Shown one piece after another: positions 12,405-22,353 of a stretch of 64,000 nt of DNA. Location of the stretch: positions 3,058,001 through 3,122,000 of the forward strand of contig NZ_JBBOUI010000001.1 of assembly GCF_038005985.1 (NCBI RefSeq), in the 5' to 3' direction. The position numbers and the translations under genes were made by a program. Position 1 is the first letter of the stretch. Each line of letters opens with the position of its first letter. The notes under the pieces are model-generated. The model did no database searches. It was not told where the DNA came from and saw only the letters and a list, made by a program, of their open reading frames with translations. This DNA is from Solibacillus sp. FSL R7-0682. Lineage in GTDB: Bacteria; Bacillota; Bacilli; Bacillales_A; Planococcaceae.

Positions 12405-13703
12405 TTATTCTGTTTCGTAAATATCTTTTTCTACTTTTTCACGACCTGGAAGGATTAAGTTTAAAAGTACCCCGATGATTGATGCTAACGCCATTCCTTC
12501 TATCGCGAAGTTGTCAGTTACACGTAGCGCAGCACCGCCAATTCCGATAACTAAGATGACTGATGCAATCACCATGTTTCGGTTATTTCCGAAATCAACG
12601 TTATTTTCTACTAACATTCGCAAACCACTTGATGCGATTATACCGAATAGTAAAATCGAAATTCCGCCCAACACCGCTGTTGGAATTGTTTCAATTAATG
12701 CCATTAACTGACCTGAGAACGAAACGATAATGGCGATGATCGATGCACCTAATATTACGTAAACTGAGTAAACTCGTGTAATCGCAAGTACACCAATATT
12801 TTCACCGTATGTTGTTTTTGGTGGTCCACCAAGTAACGCTGAAGCAAATGTTCCTAAGCCGTCACCTAAAATCGAGCGGTGTAAACCTGGGTCCTTCACA
12901 TAGTTACGATTTACTACTTTCCCTAATACTAACTGGTGACCAATATGTTCTGAGATCGTTACGATCACAATCGGAACCATACCAACTACGATCGCCCATG
13001 TAAAGTTTAAATCATAATCTACACCTGGAATTAAAAACTCTGGTAGTGCAAAAAATTTCGCCTCTTTAACTGCTGTGAAGTCAACAATTCCAACAATTAC
13101 CGAATAAATATACCCTACGATAATTCCGAGTAAGATTGGCATCGCACTTAATATATTTTTAAAGAATACTGTGAAGACAATGGCAGCAGCTAACGTAACC
13201 ATTGCGGCAGAGAAGTGACGTCCGCTATATTCCCCATTCACATTCATTGCCATATCTACTGCGACACCTGATAATCCTAACCCGATTACAATAATTACTG
13301 GCGCAACGACGATTGGCGGTAAAATATTCATCAACCATTGATAGCCCGTTTTCCAAATAATTAAAGCAACGATCGCATATACAAGACCGACTAGCATTGC
13401 CCCCATCATGGCATTCCCTGGGTTAATTGCTACACCTGCTTTAGACATTCCAGCTACCAAAATGATTGGAGAGATGAAGGCAAATGAAGAACCTAAATAA
13501 GCTGGTACTTTAAACTGCGTTACAAGTAAGAAAATAATTGTCGCGATTCCACTTGTTAATAATGCAATTGCTGGGCTTAACCCTACTAATTTTGGTACTA
13601 AAATTGTTGACCCAAACATCGCAAACATATGCTGAAAGCTGAAAGTAATCAACTGGCCGACACTTGGCTTGTCATTAATATCTAACACAGCTTTTGAAGA
13701 CAT
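12405..13703 (-). CDS. pyrP: Uracil permease
   Basis: Proton-coupled uracil importer of the nucleobase/ascorbate (NCS2) family, with about 12-14 membrane segments. A family motif region around GDGLGTFASALLGGPPKTTYGE (QxxGDG-like, with the substrate-site Glu) is visible near residue 270. The ATG at 13703 gives 432 residues, close to Bacillus PyrP. GAGGAA lies about seven bases upstream, and only 40 bases separate it from pyrR. The 19 extra codons of the longer frame are lysine/arginine-rich and overlap pyrR, so I reject them. Unlike B. subtilis there is no attenuator between pyrR and pyrP. Confidence 0.94.
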   Translation of the reverse strand: MSSKAVLDINDKPSVGQLITFSFQHMFAMFGSTILVPKLVGLSPAIALLTSGIATIIFLLVTQFKVPAYLGSSFAFISPIILVAGMSKAGVAINPGNAMMGAMLVGLVYAIVALIIWKTGYQWLMNILPPIVVAPVIIVIGLGLSGVAVDMAMNVNGEYSGRHFSAAMVTLAAAIVFTVFFKNILSAMPILLGIIVGYIYSVIVGIVDFTAVKEAKFFALPEFLIPGVDYDLNFTWAIVVGMVPIVIVTISEHIGHQLVLGKVVNRNYVKDPGLHRSILGDGLGTFASALLGGPPKTTYGENIGVLAITRVYSVYVILGASIIAIIVSFSGQLMALIETIPTAVLGGISILLFGIIASSGLRMLVENNVDFGNNRNMVIASVILVIGIGGAALRVTDNFAIEGMALASIIGVLLNLILPGREKVEKDIYETE

Positions 13704-13743
13704 TTTTATTTCCTCTTTTCTCAATATTCTTTTACGAACTTTT

Positions 13744-14313
<570 letters not shown>

Positions 14314-14345
14314 TTACTATGTTCACGGAAAATGCTTTTAGGCCA

Positions 14346-14377
14346 ATAAAAAACCCTCTAGAATTTGCTAGAGGGTT
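14346..14377 (-). terminator. Attenuator terminator in the pyrR leader
   Basis: A perfect ten-base-pair stem (AACCCTCTAG, 14377-14368, with CTAGAGGGTT, 14361-14352) closes a six-base loop and is followed by a T-run on the minus strand. It lies about 60 bases before the pyrR start and downstream of the PyrR-binding loop, so it is the conditional terminator of the leader. Confidence 0.85.
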
Positions 14378-14455
14378 GAAAAAGTCCATGTTTAAATTGC
14401 ATTTAGGCATAGATTTATACAAAAATCTCCCTAAAGCTTCACATAATCCCTTCTC

Positions 14456-14469
14456 AGCCTCTCTGGACT
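14456..14469 (-). promoter_or_regulatory. PyrR-binding loop upstream of pyrR
   Basis: The minus-strand sequence AGTCCAGAGAGGCT matches the PyrR recognition loop consensus ARUCCNGNGAGGYU at every position and is followed by GAGAAGGG. It lies between the promoter (14549-14577) and the attenuator terminator. Confidence 0.92.
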
Positions 14470-14548
14470 GTCATTAAAGGTGAACAATATTTAAGTGTAA
14501 TCGTGACTACTCACTTGCTCTCGTCAAGTTCTTTCATTCACTGTTGTC

Positions 14549-14577
14549 AGTATATGCTTCTTTTATTTCGATGTCAA
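14549..14577 (-). promoter_or_regulatory. Sigma-A promoter of the pyr operon
   Basis: A consensus -35 TTGACA (14577-14572) and -10 TATACT (14554-14549) are 17 bases apart on the minus strand. Transcription would start near 14542, giving a leader of about 250 bases that holds the PyrR loop and terminator. The remaining DNA up to 14650 shows nothing else I can name. Confidence 0.85.
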
Positions 14578-14650
14578 CAACAGTACGAGAGGTCAGACAA
14601 CGTATTTAAAATGTTTTAAAAGTAGGAATTATCAGTTATTTCAATATAAT

Positions 14651-14683
14651 AAAAACGCCATTCAAACCGAAGTTCAAATGACG
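14651..14683 (-). terminator. Terminator of the lspA-rluD transcript
   Basis: Twelve-base-pair stem with a TTCG tetraloop on the minus strand, followed by TTTTTATT. It starts about 12 bases after the stop of the pseudouridine synthase gene. Confidence 0.9.
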
Positions 14684-14695
14684 AATTTTGAGCAA

Positions 14696-15601
14696 TTAAT
14701 TTCGTAGTGCCTCTAAAACTTCCACAAAGTCTGCAGGAAGTGGCGCTTCAAATTCTAAATACTCTTTTGTTACTGGGTGAATAAAACCTAACACACCTGC
14801 ATGTAATACTTGTCCATCAAAGTCTATTGTCTTTTTTGGTCCGTATTTTGGATCACCAGCTAATGGATAGCCAATGTAATTCATATGCACGCGAATTTGG
14901 TGTGTGCGACCTGTTTCTAAACGACATTCTACTAATGTAAAATCACCAAATCGTTCTACTACTTGGAAATGGGTTACCGCATGTTTTCCGTTATCTACAA
15001 CGGCTTGTTTTTGACGATCTTTTTGATCACGTCCAATTGGTGCATCAATTGTCCCTTTTTCATGGGCAATATGACCATGTACAAGGGCAGTGTATTTACG
15101 TGTTACAGATTTTTCGACTAATTGATTAACTAAACTTTCATGAGCAACGTCATTTTTAGCGACCATAAGTAAACCTGACGTATCTTTATCAATTCGATGT
15201 ACAATACCTGGACGTGCTACACCATTAATACCTGATAAGTCTTTACAATGGAACATTAAACCGTTTACTAAAGTACCTGTTGTATGTCCAGGAGCAGGGT
15301 GTACAACCATACCACGTGGCTTATTCACAACTAATACGTCCGCATCTTCATAAACAATTTCTAAGTTTAAGTCTTCTGGAATGATTTCTAGTTCCTCTAC
15401 TTCATCAGGAACGTTAATTTCAATCACGTCCCCTTGCTTTACTTTATATTTCGCTTTTACACCTGCACCATTTACTGTAATGCGGCTTTCGTCCAGCCAA
15501 TTGCTAATTTGTGAGCGTGACCACGTGCTTTCCATTAATGAAAGTGCCTTGTCAATTCGTTCACCCGCAAATTCCTCTATTGTTATTGTGACTACTGTCA
15601 T
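14696..15601 (-). CDS. RluD-family 23S rRNA pseudouridine synthase (YlyB)
   Basis: Isomerises uridine to pseudouridine in structured RNA, most likely 23S rRNA. The N-terminal S4 RNA-binding domain (about residues 14-75) is followed by the RluA/RluD catalytic domain with HRIDKDTSG (about 135), whose aspartate is the catalytic residue, and by a later GRTHQIRVH motif. At 301 residues it matches Bacillus YlyB. Its start overlaps the lspA stop by four bases. The exact target uridines cannot be deduced from sequence. Confidence 0.93.
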   Translation of the reverse strand: MTVVTITIEEFAGERIDKALSLMESTWSRSQISNWLDESRITVNGAGVKAKYKVKQGDVIEINVPDEVEELEIIPEDLNLEIVYEDADVLVVNKPRGMVVHPAPGHTTGTLVNGLMFHCKDLSGINGVARPGIVHRIDKDTSGLLMVAKNDVAHESLVNQLVEKSVTRKYTALVHGHIAHEKGTIDAPIGRDQKDRQKQAVVDNGKHAVTHFQVVERFGDFTLVECRLETGRTHQIRVHMNYIGYPLAGDPKYGPKKTIDFDGQVLHAGVLGFIHPVTKEYLEFEAPLPADFVEVLEALRN

Positions 15602-16077
15602 TTTTTCACCTTTTTCTTTCCTGCTTTTTCATCTAAAATGATCGTAATAAAGAGCATTACTACAGCAATTGTTAATGCTGCATCCGCAATATTGAAAATC
15701 GGGAAGTCATAGTTAATAATTGGAATATATACATCCACAAAATCAACTACTTCTCCACGGAATAATCGGTCAATAAAGTTCCCGAGAGCACCACCTAAAA
15801 GTAGCATTAAGCTAATTTGAAATAGTGGTTTGCCTTTTGCTTCTGTATGATAAAAATATAAAATGGCGATAATAACTGCGACCGTGACAATTGTAAATAA
15901 CCACATTTGTCCTTCTAACATGCCCCAAGCAGCGCCTCGATTACGATGTGATAAAATGCCAAACCAAGGGTCCCATACGCTAATACGTTCCCCTAATTCC
16001 ATATTTTTAACGATCAGCCATTTTGTCCATTGGTCAAGAATGACTGCAAATAATGCCAACCCATAATATTTATACAC
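15598..16077 (-). CDS. lspA: Lipoprotein signal peptidase (signal peptidase II)
   Basis: Membrane aspartic protease that cleaves the signal peptides of prolipoproteins after lipidation. Four hydrophobic segments are visible. The catalytic aspartates are in GNFIDR (about residue 100) and FNIADA (about 130). The length, 159 residues, is typical. It overlaps the downstream pseudouridine synthase by four bases, an association conserved in Firmicutes. Upstream, azlCD stands where Bacillus has ylyA-ileS. Confidence 0.95.
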   Translation of the reverse strand: MYKYYGLALFAVILDQWTKWLIVKNMELGERISVWDPWFGILSHRNRGAAWGMLEGQMWLFTIVTVAVIIAILYFYHTEAKGKPLFQISLMLLLGGALGNFIDRLFRGEVVDFVDVYIPIINYDFPIFNIADAALTIAVVMLFITIILDEKAGKKKVKK

Positions 16078-16192
16078 AGCTAATCCTCCGTTTACGATAT
16101 ATCTAACCTATCTTATCATAATTGTGCTGTTAAACGACACTTTTAGCATGATAAAAGTGCGAAAACATAGTTTTACATATTACATTATAATT

Positions 16193-16226
16193 AAAAAAAC
16201 TCACTTAACCAAACGGCTAAGTAAGT
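16193..16226 (-). terminator. Terminator of azlCD
   Basis: A twelve-base-pair imperfect stem (arms 16215-16226 and 16199-16210) is followed by a run of seven T on the minus strand. It begins about 13 bases after the azlD stop. Confidence 0.85.
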
Positions 16227-16239
16227 CGAAGAATATAAA

Positions 16240-16566
16240 TTATGTAAGGAAAAAGCGCAATATTGCCATTGTAACAACGCCTGCAACAACCGTTTTCGAA
16301 AGACTTTTCGTAAGTAATGCAACAGCTAAAGTCGGAATAAATGCACCAACATTCATCCAATCGACGACAACAAGTTTGTTACCCTTTTCAAAAAAACCTT
16401 CAATAATAAGCGCAGATAATATACACACCGGAATATATGCAAGCCAACGGAGTACAATGTCTGGCATTTTCATATTTTTCACTAACACAAATGGTAATAT
16501 CCTTGGTATCCACGTTACGAGTGCACATCCTAAAATTAACAATACCATTGCTATAGAAGTTGTCAT
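16240..16566 (-). CDS. azlD: AzlD-family branched-chain amino acid transport subunit
   Basis: Small membrane protein of 108 residues with about four hydrophobic segments, typical of the AzlD family. It works with the larger AzlC-family protein, encoded immediately upstream with a four-base overlap, in export of branched-chain amino acids and their analogues. The pair lies between lspA and ileS, where Bacillus has ylyA, so it looks like a local insertion or rearrangement. No regulator gene (azlB) accompanies it. Assignment rests on size, topology and the pairing. Confidence 0.82.
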   Translation of the reverse strand: MTTSIAMVLLILGCALVTWIPRILPFVLVKNMKMPDIVLRWLAYIPVCILSALIIEGFFEKGNKLVVVDWMNVGAFIPTLAVALLTKSLSKTVVAGVVTMAILRFFLT

Positions 16567-17279
16567 TTTTCAGCTGCCACCCCAATCGTTGCAACAACTA
16601 ATGTGGACAATAATACCGCTAAATGCCCTGGCATCCAATAGAGCATACCGTACATACTAATAATCATGATGACAATAAGCTTTAAATAATGCATAAGCTT
16701 TTGACGAGGAATACTTTCAAGTGTTAAAACGAGCAAAGCAATAAACATAGCGACAAGCGCATAATCTAAGCCCCATTGCTCCGGATTAGGTAACCACTGC
16801 CCAATAATACCACCAATCGTACAGGCTGCAATCCATGTCGTATAGGCGGTAATATTTAACCCATCCATCCATTTTCCACCAAGGCGCCCTTCTTTTGCTG
16901 CTGTTACGACTGAAACACCAAACGTTTCATCAGTTAGTAATGTGCCAAAGCCGATATTCCGTAAAGTCGAGTACTTTGTAAAGTACGGGGCAATCGTTAA
17001 TGACATGAGTAAATGACGTAAATTCACAATGAATATTGTGACGATTACAGCTGTAACGGGGGCTCCTGCTAAATAGAGCCCACAAAAAATAAATTGTGCC
17101 GAACCTGCATACACAAGCACTGACAATAAAAATACTTCAAACACTGAAATGCCCGAAGCAATTCCTACGACACCAAATGCCACCCCGATACTTATATAGC
17201 CTAATAAAGTCGGAATACAATCCTTCACGCCCTGCAGAAAAGTATTTTGTGTTATGACTTTTTCTTGAGCCTGCATCAA
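16563..17279 (-). CDS. azlC: AzlC-family branched-chain amino acid exporter
   Basis: Membrane protein of 238 residues. Its early ISIGVAFG and SGISVFEVFLLSVLVYAGSAQF stretches are typical of AzlC/YgaZ exporters. About seven hydrophobic segments are visible. With AzlD it should export branched-chain amino acids or toxic analogues. It lies downstream of the ileS terminator region and 62 bases clear of its 3' hairpin, so it probably has its own promoter. The substrate is inferred from family only. Confidence 0.87.
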   Translation of the reverse strand: MMQAQEKVITQNTFLQGVKDCIPTLLGYISIGVAFGVVGIASGISVFEVFLLSVLVYAGSAQFIFCGLYLAGAPVTAVIVTIFIVNLRHLLMSLTIAPYFTKYSTLRNIGFGTLLTDETFGVSVVTAAKEGRLGGKWMDGLNITAYTTWIAACTIGGIIGQWLPNPEQWGLDYALVAMFIALLVLTLESIPRQKLMHYLKLIVIMIISMYGMLYWMPGHLAVLLSTLVVATIGVAAEK

Positions 17280-17331
17280 TTTAATATCCCCCTAAAAATT
17301 TATTAATTCAGAAAATAAAAAAAGTTAGAAA

Positions 17332-17362
17332 GAACGCCATTGTCAAATTGACAACAGCGCCC
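17332..17362 (-). terminator. Terminator of ileS
   Basis: Inverted repeat just after the ileS stop: GGGCGCTGTTGTCAA (17362-17348) pairs with TTGACAATGGCGTT (17346-17333), with one mismatch, followed by T-rich DNA on the minus strand. Confidence 0.75.
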
Positions 17363-17368
17363 TTAATA

Positions 17369-20134
17369 TTATACGTAATAGTTTTCTACCACTTCTGCAC
17401 AACGTTTACATAAAGTCGAATGCGCTTCAGAAGTACCTACAGTTTGTGAAATTGTCCAGCAACGTTCACATTTTTCACCGTCGGCTTTTTCAACAACTAA
17501 AGTTGTTTTATCTAATACTAGCCCTTCAGCTGGTGCTTCCTCTTTACTACCTGCAATAACAAATTGAGAGACAATTGAAAGCTGAGCGAAATCAATATTC
17601 GCATCATTTAACAATTCCACTGTTTCGCTATCTGCATAAACTGAAATTTTCGCTTCTAATGACTTACCAATTGTTTTCGCATTACGCGCTTCTTCTAACG
17701 CTTTTAAAACTTCGTTACGAACAGCAATGATTTTAGACCATTTTGTACGTAATTCAGCAAAGTTTGCCTTTTCATCAACCTCTGGGAAGTCTGTCAATTG
17801 AACAGAAGCTGATTTACCTTCAAATTCAACATATCCCCACAGCTCTTCTGTCGTATGCGGAATGATTGGTGTTAATACTTTTAATAGTGCCATTAATGTA
17901 TCATACATAACCGTTTGCATAGCACGGCGATCTTTATTATCAAAGCCTTCAATATAAACAACGTCTTTTGCGATATCAAGGTAGAATGAAGAAAGTTCGA
18001 TTGCTACAAAGTTATTTACCGTTGTATATACTGTTGAGAAGTCATAGCGATCATATGCTGCACGTACCGCTTTAACAACATCTTGCAAGCGCATATACAT
18101 GTATTGATCCATTTCACGTAAATCTTCGTATGCTACACGATCTGTTTCTGGATTAAAGTCCGATACGTTACCGTGTAAGAAACGTAATGTATTACGTACT
18201 TTACGGTATGTTTCAGATACTTGCTTTAACATATCCATAGAAATACGAACGTCACCTGTATAATCAACTGACGCTACCCACATACGTAAAATATCTGCGC
18301 CATATTGGTCCATTACTTTTAATGGATCGATTGTATTCCCAAGTGATTTTGACATTTTGCGTCCTTCACCATCTAATACGAACCCGTGCGTCAACAAGCC
18401 TTTGTATGGTGCATATCCGTTAATTGCTACAGAAGTAATTAATGATGAGTTAAACCATCCACGATGTTGGTCAGAACCCTCTAAATAAAGATCTGCAGGA
18501 TATTTCATACCGCGTTCCACTAATACACCTTGGTGAGATGAACCAGAGTCGAACCATACGTCCATAATGTCATTTTCTTTTGTAAATTCACCGTTTGGAC
18601 TTCCAGGATGCGTAAAGCCATCAGGTAATAAATCTTTTGCTTCTTTTTGGAACCAAATATTTGAACCATGCTCACGGAATAATTTTGAAACATGAGCAAT
18701 TGTTTCTGGTGTAATGATTGGTTCTTCGTTTTCTGCATAGAAGATTGGGATTGGTACACCCCATGCACGTTGACGGGAAATTACCCAATCTCCTCGGTCA
18801 CGAATCATATTGTAAAGACGTGTTTCTCCCCATGCAGGTGTAAATTCAGTCGCTTTTACTGCATCTAATAATTCACTTCGGAACATATCTACCGAAGCGA
18901 ACCATTGTGGTGTTGCACGGTAAATAACTGGCTTTTTCGTACGCCAGTCATGCGGGTATGAGTGTGTAAAGAAGTTTAATTTTTCTAGTGCATCTACTTC
19001 TTTTAGTTTTTCCGTTACGATTTTATTCGCATCATCGTAGAAGATTCCTTCAAAGCCCGGTGCTTCAGATGTATAGCAACCACGATTATCTACTGGAGAA
19101 AGTACTTGTAAGCCATATTCACGACCAATATTAAAGTCGTCTTCACCGTGTCCTGGGGCTGTGTGTACACATCCTGTACCTGCATCTGCAGTAACATGCT
19201 CACCAACCATTACTAATGATTCACGATCATAGAATGGGTGTAGCGCTACGATACGGTCTAATTCTTTACCGTTAATTTTTTGAACAACTTCATAACTTTC
19301 CCAGCCAATTGCATTTGCAACATTTTCAAGTAACGCTTCTGCGATAATGAATTTTTTCTCCCCAACTGCTACAACTACATATTCCAATTCAGGAGATACG
19401 GAAATCCCTAAGTTTGCAGGTAATGTCCACGGCGTTGTTGTCCAGATAATGAATTTTGCATCTTCAGGAACAACACCTTTTGCATCTTTAATTGCAAATG
19501 ATACATAAATTGATGCTGATTTTACATCTTTGTATTCAATTTCCGCTTCTGCTAGTGCAGATTCAGATGATGGTGACCAATAAACTGGCTTTAAACCTTT
19601 ATAGATATAGCCTTTTTCCGCCATTTTTCCAAATACTTCGATTTGGCGTGCTTCAAATTCTGGTTTTAAAGTGATGTATGGGTTTGCCCAGTCACCACGT
19701 ACACCTAAGCGTTGGAATTGTGCACTTTGATTAGCTACTTGCTCATAAGCATACTTTTCACATAGCTCACGGAATTCTGCAACTGACATTTCTTTACGCT
19801 TTACGCCTTTATTTGTTAATGCTTGCTCAATCGGTAAACCATGTGTGTCCCAACCTGGAACATAATCAACAGAATAACCAGTCATTGATTTATGACGGTT
19901 AATCATATCTTTAAGTACTTTGTTTAATGCGTGACCTGTGTGAATGTCTCCATTTGCATATGGAGGGCCATCATGTAATAAAAAATGTGGACGGTCCTTT
20001 GTGCGCTCTAAAACTAATTTGTTAATGTCCATTTCATTCCATTGCGCTTGAATTTGCGGTTCTTTTGTTGGTAAACCACCGCGCATTGGGAAATCTGTTT
20101 TCGGCATTAATAACGTATCTTTATACTCTACCAT
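17369..20134 (-). CDS. ileS: Isoleucyl-tRNA synthetase
   Basis: Charges tRNA-Ile with isoleucine and edits misactivated valine. Class I motifs are present: HTGH in a [12 protein letters not shown] context (about residue 66) and KMSKS (about 598). An editing domain lies between them, and a C-terminal zinc finger (CERCW, then CKRC) follows. I place the start at the ATG at 20134 (MVEYKDTLL), because AGGAGG lies nine bases upstream. This gives 921 residues, as in Bacillus. The 24 extra upstream codons of the open frame fall in the T-box terminator. Expression should rise when uncharged tRNA-Ile accumulates. Confidence 0.97.
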   Translation of the reverse strand: MVEYKDTLLMPKTDFPMRGGLPTKEPQIQAQWNEMDINKLVLERTKDRPHFLLHDGPPYANGDIHTGHALNKVLKDMINRHKSMTGYSVDYVPGWDTHGLPIEQALTNKGVKRKEMSVAEFRELCEKYAYEQVANQSAQFQRLGVRGDWANPYITLKPEFEARQIEVFGKMAEKGYIYKGLKPVYWSPSSESALAEAEIEYKDVKSASIYVSFAIKDAKGVVPEDAKFIIWTTTPWTLPANLGISVSPELEYVVVAVGEKKFIIAEALLENVANAIGWESYEVVQKINGKELDRIVALHPFYDRESLVMVGEHVTADAGTGCVHTAPGHGEDDFNIGREYGLQVLSPVDNRGCYTSEAPGFEGIFYDDANKIVTEKLKEVDALEKLNFFTHSYPHDWRTKKPVIYRATPQWFASVDMFRSELLDAVKATEFTPAWGETRLYNMIRDRGDWVISRQRAWGVPIPIFYAENEEPIITPETIAHVSKLFREHGSNIWFQKEAKDLLPDGFTHPGSPNGEFTKENDIMDVWFDSGSSHQGVLVERGMKYPADLYLEGSDQHRGWFNSSLITSVAINGYAPYKGLLTHGFVLDGEGRKMSKSLGNTIDPLKVMDQYGADILRMWVASVDYTGDVRISMDMLKQVSETYRKVRNTLRFLHGNVSDFNPETDRVAYEDLREMDQYMYMRLQDVVKAVRAAYDRYDFSTVYTTVNNFVAIELSSFYLDIAKDVVYIEGFDNKDRRAMQTVMYDTLMALLKVLTPIIPHTTEELWGYVEFEGKSASVQLTDFPEVDEKANFAELRTKWSKIIAVRNEVLKALEEARNAKTIGKSLEAKISVYADSETVELLNDANIDFAQLSIVSQFVIAGSKEEAPAEGLVLDKTTLVVEKADGEKCERCWTISQTVGTSEAHSTLCKRCAEVVENYYV

Positions 20135-20163
20135 TGTTAAAAGCCTCCTAAATATTTTTGAAT

Positions 20164-20439
20164 GCAAAAAGCCCCTCAATCCCTCATAAAAAGGGACGAG
20201 GAGCATGACTCTCGTGGTACCACCCTAATTTCACAATTCTAAAGAATTGCCTCATTAGACACTATAACGTCGTGTAAAACGAAATAGCTTACTTCATTCA
20301 GCCATTTAGCTCAGGAGTGATTTTCCATTTTGATTGCTTCGTTCGAGCTTTCACCACCCTCGAATCGCTTCACCACAACTCAAAATTTACTGTCTCCATC
20401 TTTGCTTATATGCAAGTTGCATCCTATTCATTATTTTTC
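20164..20439 (-). promoter_or_regulatory. Isoleucine T-box leader of ileS
   Basis: The minus-strand leader carries the conserved T-box AGGGTGGTACCACG (20226-20213), which pairs with the tRNA acceptor end. A strong terminator follows (stem 20204-20171, then a T-run 20170-20166). Upstream, a GGTGGTGAAAGC stretch and AGTA-type elements are consistent with stem I. A candidate isoleucine specifier codon ATC lies at 20321-20319, in an AAAATCAC context; another ATC 13 bases upstream is the main alternative. Uncharged tRNA-Ile would stabilise the antiterminator. Confidence 0.95.
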
Positions 20440-20469
20440 AGTATAGAAAAAAGGTGCACAAACTGTCAA
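20440..20469 (-). promoter_or_regulatory. Sigma-A promoter of ileS
   Basis: TTGACA (20469-20464) and TATACT (20445-20440) are 18 bases apart on the minus strand. The -35 overlaps the stop codon of divIVA, so the promoter is embedded in the end of the upstream gene. Confidence 0.88.
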
Positions 20470-21023
20470 GTATGTTTCCTTAATAAGTTGGATTCTTCAG
20501 TTGACGAATCGAGGCAATCCTCTGAACGATTTTGATTTTGAATTTCTGTAATATCTACATCATATTCAAGTAAGTGTTCCCAATCATCTGTATTTAATAA
20601 ATCTAATTGCGCTTCAACTAACATTTTGAAACGGTTTCGGAATACTTTTGATTGTTTCTTTAATTCATCAATTTCAATAGTTACTTTACGCGCTTTCGTT
20701 AAAGCATCATTGATAATTCGATCAGCATTTTTCTCAGCTTCTTTTACAATTAATTTTGCTTCTTTTTGAGAGTTACGGCGTACTTCATCAGCTGCCTCTT
20801 GAGCTACGACGATTGATTTTTGAAGTGTCTCTTCAAGTGAATTGTAATGATTCATATGATCAGACATCGTTTTCACTTTTTCTTCTAACTCTTTCTTTTC
20901 GCGTAATAGAATTTCATAATCTTTAATAATTTGATCTAAAAACTCGTTTACCTCGTCTTCTGCGTAACCACGGAATCCACGAGTAAATTCTTTGTTATGT
21001 ATATCAAGAGGTGATAATGGCAT
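20466..21023 (-). CDS. divIVA: Cell-division initiation protein DivIVA
   Basis: Coiled-coil protein that binds negatively curved membrane at poles and septa and places division and sporulation factors. The N-terminal membrane-binding domain begins MPLSPLDIHNKEF and contains FRGYAEDEVNEFLDQI. Long heptad-repeat stretches run from about residue 30 to 150. It has 185 residues, slightly longer than B. subtilis DivIVA, with a polar tail rich in Ser, Glu and Asn. AAAGGAGAG lies upstream of the ATG. The gene keeps its usual place between ylmH and ileS. A TATAAT at 21069-21064 could serve a promoter of its own. Confidence 0.95.
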   Translation of the reverse strand: MPLSPLDIHNKEFTRGFRGYAEDEVNEFLDQIIKDYEILLREKKELEEKVKTMSDHMNHYNSLEETLQKSIVVAQEAADEVRRNSQKEAKLIVKEAEKNADRIINDALTKARKVTIEIDELKKQSKVFRNRFKMLVEAQLDLLNTDDWEHLLEYDVDITEIQNQNRSEDCLDSSTEESNLLRKHT

Positions 21024-21119
21024 ATCGTTCTACTCTCCTTTGCATCAATTATCTTTAATTGTTATTATAATCGTTTCTAACTTGAATAACATCCTATTTT
21101 AATAAAAATTACTTGATAT

Positions 21120-21908
21120 TTATGCTTTTTGCTCTAAACGTCCTACCTGTAGTCGTATTTTATCTTTTTTTGTTCGTCCTTCGGTCATAATCACCTTTAA
21201 GCGTCCAAAACCTCTTGCCGAAATGATATCACCCTCTTGTAACTCAAAAGCAACGGCTTCACGTACAGTCCAGTTTACTTTAACTTTCCCAGCATTTATT
21301 AAATTTTGTGATTTCTGTCTGGATATGTTGGCAACAGTTCCCAGTACTACATCTAATCGCATTGATGAAACGGTGTAAGAACTTTCATTCCACTGCTCTT
21401 CATTTTGAATAAGTGGCATTGTACCATTTACTTCCTCGACATGTACTTTCGCCTTTCCAATACTTATTAAATTCGCACGAACATAATCAGCAATTTCTGT
21501 TGCAATAGCAAATTGGATTGTATGCTCTGATAACCGTATATCTCCAAATTTACTACGATCAATACCGACTGATAATAATGCGCCTAAAACATCTGGATGA
21601 CGGAGCTGAATAAATTTTGATGGGTAGCTAATGGTATAAATAGCAATTTGAAAATCTTCTTCAGAGGGCTGTAAATAGGACGGTGCAATTAGCATTCGTT
21701 TTCTTTCAGGTTGCTCAAATACACCTTCAGTAAAGACATTTAAGTCATCTGACTGATTAATAATTGATTCAACAATAAAACGCTGTCTCGGATCTAAAAA
21801 ATCAGTTAATTTTGGCGCGTAGCGGTCTTCTACTTCACGCTGCCATCCCATTACTTGTTCGATAAAAGGCTGTTCATCTTTTCGGAAATGTTGAATTAAA
21901 TGCTCCAC
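21120..21908 (-). CDS. ylmH: YlmH, S4-domain RNA-binding protein
   Basis: Putative ribosome- and RNA-associated protein of the YlmH family, with a C-terminal S4 domain (about residues 180-240) containing SRQKSQNLINAGKVKVNW. Homologues have been linked to rescue of stalled ribosomes and to the cell-division cluster. The start is uncertain. I prefer GTG at 21908 (VEHLIQHF), with AGGGG and AGGTGG upstream and a length near that of B. subtilis YlmH. A GTG at 21923 is also open but has a poorer ribosome site. Confidence 0.9.
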   Translation of the reverse strand: MEHLIQHFRKDEQPFIEQVMGWQREVEDRYAPKLTDFLDPRQRFIVESIINQSDDLNVFTEGVFEQPERKRMLIAPSYLQPSEEDFQIAIYTISYPSKFIQLRHPDVLGALLSVGIDRSKFGDIRLSEHTIQFAIATEIADYVRANLISIGKAKVHVEEVNGTMPLIQNEEQWNESSYTVSSMRLDVVLGTVANISRQKSQNLINAGKVKVNWTVREAVAFELQEGDIISARGFGRLKVIMTEGRTKKDKIRLQVGRLEQKA

Positions 21909-22035
21909 AACTACCCCTACCACCTTCGTTCAAAATATATACTTAGTATTCCACATTCTCATAGCCTTAAACTATGCCATGTAAAGGCAAAACAAACACA
22001 TTTCTACTAATAAAATAATATACGTCCCTATAATA

Positions 22036-22060
22036 AAGAAAACCCCCACATACGCAGGGG
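22036..22060 (-). terminator. Hairpin between ylmG and ylmH
   Basis: A short CCCC/GGGG-based stem (22060-22057 with 22047-22043) is followed by GTTTTCTTT on the minus strand, directly after the ylmG stop. This suggests that ylmH and divIVA are at least partly transcribed separately. Confidence 0.55.
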
Positions 22061-22066
22061 AAATCG

Positions 22067-22327
22067 CTAATATAAGAAAAATCTTAGTACACTATAAACT
22101 CCACTCTCAATGAAGTATAGTACAAATAGACCGACAATTGGTGAAATATCTATCATGCCAATCGGTGGGATAAACTTACGGAAAAACCCTAAATACGGTT
22201 CACATACTGTTTCTAAAAAGCGACCAACTGGTGATTCTTGCAGCGCTGGTACCCAAGACATTAATATGTAACCAATTAGCATAAATCGATAAACGAGAAA
22301 TGCTGTTCCTATCAGTGATACGATCAT
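22067..22327 (-). CDS. ylmG: YlmG/YggT-family membrane protein
   Basis: Small membrane protein of 86 residues with two hydrophobic segments separated by a loop containing PVGRFLETVCEPYLGFFRKFIPP, a hallmark of the YggT family. It lies between sepF and ylmH, as in Bacillus and many Gram-positives, and is thought to take part in membrane or division organisation; the exact biochemical role is unknown. A terminator-like hairpin follows it. Confidence 0.92.
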   Translation of the reverse strand: MIVSLIGTAFLVYRFMLIGYILMSWVPALQESPVGRFLETVCEPYLGFFRKFIPPIGMIDISPIVGLFVLYFIESGVYSVLRFFLY

Positions 22328-22353
22328 AAATTGTTTTACCTCACTATTTTAAA

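Noticed and set aside
16124-16660. 178-codon plus-strand frame over azlCD
   Set aside because: Antisense of two clear membrane protein genes and their terminator; no ribosome site.
21064-21069. TATAAT before divIVA as a promoter
   Set aside because: No acceptable -35 at 16-18 bases; kept only as a remark under divIVA.
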